10,797 nucleotides of DNA. Source: an uncultured Slackia sp. GTDB taxonomy: Bacteria > Actinomycetota > Coriobacteriia > Coriobacteriales > Eggerthellaceae. Where the stretch lies: contig CALBLG010000251.1 of the NCBI GenBank assembly GCA_937895975.1, forward strand, positions 1 through 10,797. The letters run 5' to 3'. Both the position numbers and the translations under genes were made by a program. The notes under the pieces were generated by a model, which saw nothing but the letters and a program-made list of their open reading frames with translations, did no database searches and was not told where the DNA came from. The first letter of the stretch is position 1; every line of letters begins with the position of its first letter. Positions 1-5,257 of this stretch are shown here, piece by piece.

Positions 1-535
1 CGCGCATGAAACCCACGATATGCTCGAACGCGGCATCGGTGATGGCCTGCGCAGCACGCATAGCCGAAAGCTCGCGCTCGTCCTTCACGGCGCGCAGGCC
101 CTTCACGAAGCCATCGGTTTCCACGAAATCGGGCTTCCATTTCGCTTCGGCGAATGCACGCTCGAGCTGGCGAAACTCGCCCAGCGTCATAGAATCTTCC
201 AAACCGAAACCACATACGTGATCGCCCTTGGGCGTGCCGTTGGCCGCATGAAACGCCGAGAACGACTTTTCCGCCCACGTCGCATGTCCGCCACCGCATG
301 CGTCCACGACCCACGGCGTGCTGGCCGCCGCACGCTCGCAGGCGTCGGCGTAGCGCGAGTCGGTATGAAGAAATGCCTTCTTAGGCGTGACGAATGCGAG
401 ATGCGCCGGCTCGTCGTCGAACACATCCTCGAATTCGGTAATCCACTTTACGTTCGAGATATCCCTGCTATAGAAATCGGCGATGCCTGCGGCCACCATT
501 GCCGCACGCATACGCTCGAGCCTCGATTCCGCCAT
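1..535 (-). CDS. Aminopeptidase P / proline dipeptidase family (M24B) protein, N-terminal part
   Basis: This is a cytosolic metallopeptidase of the kind that removes an N-terminal residue before proline or splits Xaa-Pro dipeptides. The 178 residues present cover the creatinase N-terminal domain (about 1-125), with the family pattern of a leading RxxxM helix, SNVKWITEF (about 29-37) and HTDSRYADA (about 57-65). The linker into the catalytic domain follows, with GLRAVKDERELSAMRAAQ near 145-162, the usual 'lR.iKd..El..mr.A' signature. The catalytic pita-bread domain and its five metal ligands lie beyond the left edge, so activity cannot be judged and PepP cannot be told from PepQ. The ATG is preceded by GAAGG at a 5-base spacing. 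The gene begins 13 bases after the aroK stop, so the two are probably co-transcribed. In many actinobacteria this gene sits between aro genes and efp, which fits the family call. Confidence 0.85.
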   Translation of the reverse strand, partial: MAESRLERMRAAMVAAGIADFYSRDISNVKWITEFEDVFDDEPAHLAFVTPKKAFLHTDSRYADACERAAASTPWVVDACGGGHATWAEKSFSAFHAANGTPKGDHVCGFGLEDSMTLGEFRQLERAFAEAKWKPDFVETDGFVKGLRAVKDERELSAMRAAQAITDAAFEHIVGFMR

Positions 536-548
536 GATGGCCTTCTTT

Positions 549-1475
549 CTAATTATGATTGCGGCCTTCGCCATTTGACGGGCCGCGCTGGTCGTTTGCG
601 CCCTGATAATGTCGCTTGGCGTTGGGTTTGCCGCGCCCGCGCCCGCCGCGACGGCGCCTGCGTTTGCTCGTATGCGGCGCACCAGCCTGACCCGCTTCGC
701 CATGCGACCCCGACTTGCCCGTTTGCGAAGAATTTTGCTTTGAGGAAGTCCCCGCAGCTTTATCGGACGATTTCGCGGCAGCAGCCTTCGCGCTCGAAGC
801 CTTGCGAGATTCGGACGACTTGCCGCCCTTGCGCGGCGCACTCCCACGCTCGGCAGCCGAACGCGGCCTGCCGCTTTTCGCATGGCGGTGCTTCTTTCTG
901 CGACGTTGCGCATCAGCCTCGACCTTTTTGGCCACCGCGTCGTCTTCTTCGGGCTCATAGACGCCCGCACGCGCAAGCACCTTCGCCACGAAACCCGCCA
1001 CCGAGCCCGTCGAGCGGCCTTGCACATTGATTTTCGCGCGCGCCACCTCTTCGTACAAAGGTTTGCGCGCTTCCCACAGGCCCTCGATGTCGCAATCGTG
1101 GGCAAGCAACGGACGCGTGCTCAGATTATGAATGCGCCCGAGCGACGTTGCCTCGCTGGACTCAAGCATCACCGCAAATCCGCGACGCTTCAGCAACGCG
1201 CGGCTTTGGGGACTGGCAACGATACCTTCGCCGCACGAGATAATAGACGGCCCCATTTCGGCGCATTCGGAAAGCGCTTCGTATTCCAGTTCGCGCAGCT
1301 TGGCCTCGCCCAGCTCGCCGAACAGCTCGGCGGCCGATTTGCCGTGCTTGCGCTCCAGGTAGGCGTCCACATCGACGCAAGCCACGCCCATGTCGCGCGC
1401 CATGCGCCGGGCAACCGTGGTTTTGCCCACGCCCATGAAACCCACCAGGAACACGTTCTTCTTCAATCTGCCCAC
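549..1475 (-). CDS. aroK: Shikimate kinase-like protein with long basic disordered C-terminal tail
   Basis: Shikimate kinase phosphorylates shikimate with ATP in the cytosolic chorismate pathway. The kinase domain covers residues 1-172 of 308. It has a Walker A loop GFMGVGKTT (12-20), DVD (35-37), the shikimate-binding Arg61 in KLRELE, the lid sequence TRPLL (120-124) and ARKPLY (136-141). The usual GGG shikimate loop reads CGEGI (81-85), a Gly to Glu change at 83. Residues 173-308 form a tail rich in Lys, Arg, Ser, Ala and Gly, with clusters RRRKKHRH (191-198) and SKRRRRRGGRGRGK near the end. Ordinary shikimate kinases are about 165-190 residues. I chose the GTG at 1475 because AGGTGA, which includes the aroC stop, lies 5 bases upstream. 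GTG at 1484 (overlapping the aroC stop) and TTG at 1466 are alternatives. The gene is coupled to aroC and pepP. The family call is firm; whether it still phosphorylates shikimate is open. Confidence 0.85.
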   Translation of the reverse strand: MGRLKKNVFLVGFMGVGKTTVARRMARDMGVACVDVDAYLERKHGKSAAELFGELGEAKLRELEYEALSECAEMGPSIISCGEGIVASPQSRALLKRRGFAVMLESSEATSLGRIHNLSTRPLLAHDCDIEGLWEARKPLYEEVARAKINVQGRSTGSVAGFVAKVLARAGVYEPEEDDAVAKKVEADAQRRRKKHRHAKSGRPRSAAERGSAPRKGGKSSESRKASSAKAAAAKSSDKAAGTSSKQNSSQTGKSGSHGEAGQAGAPHTSKRRRRRGGRGRGKPNAKRHYQGANDQRGPSNGEGRNHN

Positions 1476-1480
1476 GCGCG

Positions 1481-2617
1481 TCACCTGGCCGCGAGTCTCA
1501 AACGGCGCGTATACGCGTCGAATGCCGCATGAATGTCGGACATTGCCGCGCCGCCAAATTTCTCTTGATACGCCGAAGCCAGTTCGAACGCGATATTCGC
1601 CTCGATGGCAACAGCGACGCCGCCCACCAAACACGGAGAATAGTCAATCGACGAGCTTTCGGCCTTGGCCAGCGTCTCCAAATCGATACTGTCAACGGGC
1701 GTTTGCAAAGCGGGGCTCGGCGCAACTTCGGCGCGCATCACAATGGGCATGCCCGTGGTGAAGCCGCCCTCAATGCCGCCCGCCAAATTGGACGCGCGCC
1801 CGAAGCCGCCTTCGCCAAGAGCGATTACATCGTGGGCCGCCGATCCGCGGCGACGCGAAACCTCACGGGCATCACCGAACGACACGCCCGTCACGCCCTG
1901 CGCGCAATACGCCGCCCGCGACAGCCGCGCGGCCATGTTCGCCTCGCGAAACCCGCCCATGCCGGCAGCGACGCCCGTCACCACAACGGCAACCTGGCCG
2001 CCCAAGGTGTCGCCCGCGGCCCGGGCCGCAGCCACTTCCTCTTCCATCGCGCGCGTGGCCTGCGGCGACGGGCAGCGCATGCGCGACGTTTCGATTTCCA
2101 GAGGGCTATAGCTGAAGCCCTCGAAATCGGCAGCCGCCTCGCGCATGGCGGCATCGCCCACGCGCGTCACGTATGAATGGATTTCAATGCCGAAATCGGC
2201 CAAAAACTCGCGCGCGACCGAAGACGCCGCCACAAGCGTCGCCTCGGCGCGCGCCGACGAGCCCTCGGAAACCGCCCGGCAATCGTCGGCATCGGCTACA
2301 AGCAAGCCGCACAAATCCGCCGAGCCAGGGCGCGGAATAGATGCCTGGCCAGGCGCTTCCTCGCTTAGCGAAGCGGCATAGGCGGCGTTGTCGATAGCCA
2401 GCGTCAGCGGAGCGCCCGTCGTGCGCCCCTCGGCCGAAATACCCGAAAGCACGGCGACCCTGTCGACCGAACGCACCTCGCCGCACGAACAGCCGCGCGC
2501 CCAACGGCCCAAATCGGCCTCGATGGAATTCGCCTGAAGACGCAAGCCGGCCGGAACGTCGTCGACGATGGCGACAAGGCTCGCGCCGCGCAACTCCCCT
2601 GCGGTCATGTGCTTCAT
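1481..2617 (-). CDS. aroC: Divergent chorismate synthase-like protein lacking catalytic residues
   Basis: Chorismate synthase converts EPSP to chorismate using reduced FMN. This 378-residue protein aligns with the family over its whole length: TAGE (5-8), AVLSGI (55-60), RTTGAPL (65-71), PRPGSADLCG (95-104), GDTLGGQVAVV (202-212), RRRGSAAHD (255-263), LAGGIEGGFTTG (278-289), EKFGG (352-356). The chemistry motifs are changed. TAGESHG is TAGELRG (His replaced by Arg10), RPGHAD is RPGSAD (His replaced by Ser99), KYG is V-A-D at 107-109, the basic RRRxGYGRG cluster is RWARGCSCG, and the RHD motif is D-Y-S (325-327). I infer it is not a conventional chorismate synthase. The ATG at 2617 has GGGAG five bases upstream and gives an N-terminus of family-like length; ATG at 2632 is possible. 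It heads the aroC-aroK-pepP unit, after a terminator. A homologue of altered function or a relic of a lost pathway are the two main readings. Confidence 0.85.
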   Translation of the reverse strand: MKHMTAGELRGASLVAIVDDVPAGLRLQANSIEADLGRWARGCSCGEVRSVDRVAVLSGISAEGRTTGAPLTLAIDNAAYAASLSEEAPGQASIPRPGSADLCGLLVADADDCRAVSEGSSARAEATLVAASSVAREFLADFGIEIHSYVTRVGDAAMREAAADFEGFSYSPLEIETSRMRCPSPQATRAMEEEVAAARAAGDTLGGQVAVVVTGVAAGMGGFREANMAARLSRAAYCAQGVTGVSFGDAREVSRRRGSAAHDVIALGEGGFGRASNLAGGIEGGFTTGMPIVMRAEVAPSPALQTPVDSIDLETLAKAESSSIDYSPCLVGGVAVAIEANIAFELASAYQEKFGGAAMSDIHAAFDAYTRRLRLAAR

Positions 2618-2653
2618 AGCTGCTCCCAACATGCTGTTCCTATTCGAACAACG

Positions 2654-2662
2654 ATTCTAGCA
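2654..2662 (-). promoter_or_regulatory. Candidate extended -10 promoter for the aroC-aroK-pepP unit
   Basis: On the minus strand the bases read TGC-TAGAAT, an extended -10 element with five of six matches to TATAAT. It lies between the yqeG terminator and the aroC start, about 36 bases before the ATG at 2617. No convincing -35 box is seen in the GC-rich stretch upstream, so this is a positional prediction only. Confidence 0.35.
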
Positions 2663-2721
2663 CGCGCAAAGCCGCGCCCCCGCCATAGCCTCGTTCGCTG
2701 CGAAATCACCTTCCAGATGGC

Positions 2722-2750
2722 AAAAAGAAAGCCGCGCAACGGCGGCTTTC
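2722..2750 (-). terminator. Rho-independent terminator after yqeG
   Basis: A perfect 9-bp stem, GAAAGCCGC (2727-2735) against GCGGCTTTC (2742-2750), closes a 6-base loop. Read on the minus strand it is followed at once by a run of five T (2726-2722). It ends the ruvX-mltG-yqeG unit about 30 bases after the yqeG stop and separates it from the aro unit. Confidence 0.85.
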
Positions 2751-2779
2751 GGGAATTGCGCCACTCGCCGAGCGACGCA

Positions 2780-3277
2780 TTATTTTTCGGGATGCACGTC
2801 TTTCATGAACAGCGCCTCGACATGGCGAAGAATCAACGTGTGCTTCAAATCCACCGATACCAGCGGCTCAACCATGAATACCGGCATGCGCAGGAAATGC
2901 CCGCCCCACACATCGGTAATCAGCTGGTCGCCGATGCACAGCGTCTCGCGCCAGTGGGCGCCCAGCTTGCGCAGCGCCGCGAAATACGCGAACGGCAGCG
3001 GCTTGATGGCATGCGACACGATGGGCAGGCCCAAACGCTGCGCCCATTCATGGGCGCCATGGTGCCAATTGTTCGTCAAAATGCACGCGCGCACGCCGGC
3101 GGCCGACAGTGCATCGAGCCATGCGCGAATATCGTCGGGAACCTGATGCGTATCACGAGGCAGCAGCGTGTTGTCCAGGTCCATCAGCACGCACTTCACG
3201 CCCCGCGCCGCGATATCGGCAACTGGGTCGATTTTCGTCACGCGCGTGAAAAACCTATCGGGCTTGAAAAACGGCAT
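2780..3277 (-). CDS. yqeG: YqeG family HAD phosphatase (HAD-IIIA)
   Basis: A small cytosolic HAD-superfamily phosphatase of 165 residues, the usual length for YqeG. All four HAD motifs are visible: motif I LMDLDNTLL (31-39, nucleophile Asp33 and Asp35), motif II ILTNN (66-70), motif III Lys92 in IKPLP, and motif IV IGDQLITD (115-122). The absence of a large cap domain fits subclass IIIA. The physiological substrate of this family is not settled; members often sit beside aroE, yqeH or other housekeeping genes. The ATG follows the mltG stop by 6 bases, with AGG overlapping that stop, so it is translationally coupled to mltG. A strong terminator follows its stop. Confidence 0.9.
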   Translation of the reverse strand: MPFFKPDRFFTRVTKIDPVADIAARGVKCVLMDLDNTLLPRDTHQVPDDIRAWLDALSAAGVRACILTNNWHHGAHEWAQRLGLPIVSHAIKPLPFAYFAALRKLGAHWRETLCIGDQLITDVWGGHFLRMPVFMVEPLVSVDLKHTLILRHVEALFMKDVHPEK

Positions 3278-3283
3278 ATCGAC

Positions 3284-4459
3284 CTACTGCAAATGCTCGG
3301 CGATGGCGGCCTGATGTTCATCGTAGGTTTTGCTGAACTGGTACTGCATGTTTCCGGAGTCATCCTTCCAGAAAATGAAGTAATAGTCGTCTGAATCGTC
3401 GGCCGGGGCGCACACAGCCTGCAGGCAATCGATGCTGGGCGAGCAAATGGGCGTCGGCGGCAAACCAGGATTCGCGTACGTGGAATACGGGGTGTTCGCC
3501 TGCACTTCGGCGGCCGTCGGATCGTGGCCCACCTCATAGGCCGTAGTGGCGTCAGATTGCAGATAGCCAAGCGTCTCGGCGTTGCTCGGGGAAAGGCGAT
3601 TGTAGAACACGGCAGCCACCTGAGCGCGAATCTGCTCGTCGCCGCTCGATTCCTTCTCGACGATAGACGCGAGCGTCACGGCATCGTACACCGACAGGCC
3701 GCGGCTTTGTGCATACGACCAATCCAGGCCAGTCGTTTCGGCGCGGAATTGGTTCAGCATGGTTCGAATGATGGAATCAGCCGTGTCGGTTGCACTGACG
3801 GAATATGTTTTGGGAAACAGGAAACCCTCGAGCGAATTGGTGCCCGCATCGGCCAAGAAGTCGTAATCGGCCGCGTAAACGCTGGCATCGGATGCCGCAG
3901 CCGTGAAATCAGCGGCAGTCACGTTGCCGTTCGTGGCCGACTCAACGGCCGATGCGATGTCGGAAAGCTTATAGCCTTCGGGAATCGTAAGCGACACAGT
4001 GCCGAAATCGCCCGTAGCCACAGCGTTCACAACGTCGTCAAGCGTCATGCCGCTCGGAAACGTATACGACCCGGCCTGGAATTGGCCGTCAAGGCCCATC
4101 GACTTCGCGCGGGAAAGAAATGCCGCCGAATCGGGCACCACGCCAGAATTTTGCAGAATGGTCGCGACGTCGTTCGCAGACGTGCCGCTGGGGATGGTTG
4201 CCGTGGCGGTCGACTCAACAACCACCACCGAACCATCGACATTGTCGCCCGAGCAACCCTTCAAAGCGCTCGAAATACCAAAAATGGCAGCTATTACGAC
4301 GACGATCGCAACGACGGCCCCTACAATCATGGGAGCTTTGCTCTTGCGGGGACGAATATGGGACGTGTCATACGTACGGAATTGGCGCTCGCCCTGCGCA
4401 TGCACCATGCGCGCGCGATGGTTGGGGTGGTTAGAGTAAGTAACCTGTCTGCGAGGCAT
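3284..4459 (-). CDS. mltG: Endolytic peptidoglycan transglycosylase MltG (YceG family)
   Basis: A membrane-anchored lytic transglycosylase that cuts nascent glycan strands and is thought to terminate peptidoglycan polymerisation. The 391 residues comprise a basic cytoplasmic N-terminus (1-43), one transmembrane helix (about 44-66), and an extracytoplasmic YceG domain. The catalytic signature ASIVEKES (264-271) holds the expected glutamate, Glu268. It is followed by the VFYNRL and LQSDATTAY motifs (about 284-308), then YSTYANPGLPPTPI (325-338) and the C-terminal YYFIFW...YDEH block. Three cysteines lie in the segment after GLPPTPI (339, 345, 350), which is uncommon in the family. The ATG is preceded by AGGGAG at about 10 bases. 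ruvX lies 49 bases upstream and yqeG 6 bases downstream, indicating one transcription unit. Confidence 0.93.
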   Translation of the reverse strand: MPRRQVTYSNHPNHRARMVHAQGERQFRTYDTSHIRPRKSKAPMIVGAVVAIVVVIAAIFGISSALKGCSGDNVDGSVVVVESTATATIPSGTSANDVATILQNSGVVPDSAAFLSRAKSMGLDGQFQAGSYTFPSGMTLDDVVNAVATGDFGTVSLTIPEGYKLSDIASAVESATNGNVTAADFTAAASDASVYAADYDFLADAGTNSLEGFLFPKTYSVSATDTADSIIRTMLNQFRAETTGLDWSYAQSRGLSVYDAVTLASIVEKESSGDEQIRAQVAAVFYNRLSPSNAETLGYLQSDATTAYEVGHDPTAAEVQANTPYSTYANPGLPPTPICSPSIDCLQAVCAPADDSDDYYFIFWKDDSGNMQYQFSKTYDEHQAAIAEHLQ

Positions 4460-4508
4460 ATTCGTTTTTCTCCCTTAACTCACGCGACGCGCGCGCAAGA
4501 CGCAATTC

Positions 4509-4919
4509 CTAATCTTGGAAATCCAGCCATGCCTGAAGAAACAGACTGGCCGCAATCATGTCTACTTTACCGCGCATCGCACGTTCGTCCAAACCTTCTT
4601 CGCGCAAAATGCGCTTAGCCTCGCGAGAACTCAAACGTTCATCACAAAACGCCAAAGGCAGCCCACATGCTTTCGCGATTTTCTGGGCTTTCTCTCGAAT
4701 TGATGCCGCTTGGGGGCCCTCCTCGCCCGCCATCGTCATGGGAAGGCCGCTCACCAGCTGTTCGATTTCCCAATCCTCGACGATGCGACGAAATTCGACA
4801 CCGTGATTCAGCACCACATCGGCTGGAAGCACCTTCAGCGGCGTAGCGATTTTGCCCGCCGCGTCGGAAACGGCCAAGCCAATTCGAACTTCGCCAATAT
4901 CAAGCGCCAAAGTACGCAT
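4509..4919 (-). CDS. ruvX: Putative pre-16S rRNA nuclease / Holliday junction resolvase-like RuvX (YqgF)
   Basis: A 136-residue RNase H-fold protein of the YqgF/RuvX family. It is implicated in 5' maturation of 16S rRNA and, by fold, in junction resolution. The N-terminal strand carries LALDIGEVRIGLAVSD (4-19) with acidic Asp7. Next come VSGLPMTMAGEEG (57-68), DERLSSREA (93-101) with Glu94, and the last acidic motif KVDMIAASLFLQAWLD (118-133) with Asp120. The length is typical. The frame stays open upstream, but the ATG at 4919 has AAAGGA five bases before it and gives a family-like start. It is the first gene of the ruvX-mltG-yqeG unit; in many bacteria it is next to alaS, as here. Its leader contains a large nested inverted repeat, annotated separately. 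Confidence 0.9.
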   Translation of the reverse strand: MRTLALDIGEVRIGLAVSDAAGKIATPLKVLPADVVLNHGVEFRRIVEDWEIEQLVSGLPMTMAGEEGPQAASIREKAQKIAKACGLPLAFCDERLSSREAKRILREEGLDERAMRGKVDMIAASLFLQAWLDFQD

Positions 4920-4941
4920 GAAAGTCCTTTCCATCCCTTGT

Positions 4942-5054
4942 CCCGTTTTGGCGGATGCGCTTCCGCCTCGGTCAAGTCCTGACTCGCGCAAACAGCACAT
5001 TAAGTGCTGTTTGGCTCGTGCGGAATCTACCGGAATCGCACCCGCCAAAACGGG
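4942..5054 (-). repeat. Nested inverted repeat, candidate structured ruvX leader
   Basis: The outer arms 4942-4965 and 5031-5054 are complementary over 24 bases with two mismatches. Inside is a perfect 10-bp hairpin, CAAACAGCAC (4989-4998) against GTGCTGTTTG (5004-5013), with a 5-base loop. A small GTCA/TGAC hairpin lies at 4971-4983. On the minus-strand transcript this would be a branched (three-way-junction-like) structure ending about 12 bases before the ruvX Shine-Dalgarno. TTCCG occurs twice on the minus strand (5031-5035 and 5021-5025), so the outer arm could pair in two ways. It could be a regulatory leader, a small RNA, or a mobile repeat remnant. Confidence 0.6.
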
Positions 5055-5063
5055 GACGTCATA

Positions 5064-5216
5064 GCCCGTCGCGCGGTTCGCGAGGCCGTTCGCGACCGTC
5101 TGAATTCAAACTTGTTCTTCATTTTAAAATTAAATGAAGCCAGTCGAGCGCATAGTGAGCGAAGCGAACGGTAGCGAGACGTGGTCGCGAACGGCCTCGC
5201 GAACCGCGCGACGGGC
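5064..5216. repeat. Perfect 34-bp inverted repeat with AT-rich core
   Basis: The arms 5064-5097 and 5183-5216 are perfect reverse complements over all 34 bases. Pairing can resume for four more bases (GTCT/AGAC) after a two-base bulge. The 85-base spacer contains an AT-rich island with an 8-bp dyad, CTTCATTT (5117-5124) and AAATGAAG (5132-5139), unlike the GC-rich surroundings. The 153-base unit lies between the alaS terminator and the ruvX leader. No clear target-site duplication is seen at its edges, and there is no coding capacity. Confidence 0.85.
5121..5147 (-). promoter_or_regulatory. Weak candidate promoter for ruvX-mltG-yqeG
   Basis: The only AT-rich stretch upstream of ruvX offers TAAAAT (5126-5121) or TTTAAT (5134-5129) as -10 elements on the minus strand. 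The sequence TCGACT (5147-5142) is a poor -35 with a 15-base spacer to TAAAAT. A promoter is needed somewhere here because alaS ends at a strong terminator, but the exact site is a guess. Confidence 0.2.
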
Positions 5217-5226
5217 GGCGAGTACG

Positions 5227-5251
5227 AAAAGGCCCCGACGAGCGGGGCCTT
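5227..5251 (-). terminator. Rho-independent terminator after alaS
   Basis: A perfect 9-bp stem, AAGGCCCCG (5229-5237) and CGGGGCCTT (5243-5251), has a 5-base loop. On the minus strand it ends in a TTTT run. It starts 7 bases after the alaS stop, which is ideal placement for ending the alaS transcript. Confidence 0.88.
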
Positions 5252-5257
5252 CGATTG

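Larger units (their letters stand above)
4920..5257. other. 338-base gene-free region between alaS and ruvX
   Basis: No credible coding sequence is seen on either strand. Reading in the direction of transcription (right to left), it holds the alaS terminator, a perfect 34-bp inverted repeat around an AT-rich core, a nested inverted repeat with 24-bp arms, and the ruvX ribosome binding site. I found no T-box signature (no GGGTGGNACCGCG-like antiterminator). Much of the region is therefore symmetric sequence. Confidence 0.8.

Noticed and set aside
20..1030. A 336-codon plus-strand open frame over the peptidase and aroK genes
   Set aside because: Arg/His/Pro-rich shadow translation. The opposite strand carries creatinase and kinase signatures.
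1481..2617. Calling the aroC-like gene a pseudogene
   Set aside because: There is no stop or frameshift, the ribosome site is good, the length is normal and structural motifs are conserved. Residue loss alone does not show the gene is dead.
4242..4262. A lipobox at the GCS after the MltG membrane segment
   Set aside because: The residues before Cys69 are L-K-G with a charged -2 position, and the hydrophobic segment is a normal signal anchor.
3524..4618. A 364-codon plus-strand open frame over mltG and the end of ruvX
   Set aside because: The minus-strand genes have clear catalytic motifs; this frame has none and spans a gene boundary.
4920..5257. A T-box or other known riboswitch near alaS
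   Set aside because: The region lies downstream of alaS, and no T-box antiterminator or other riboswitch core that I recognise is present.
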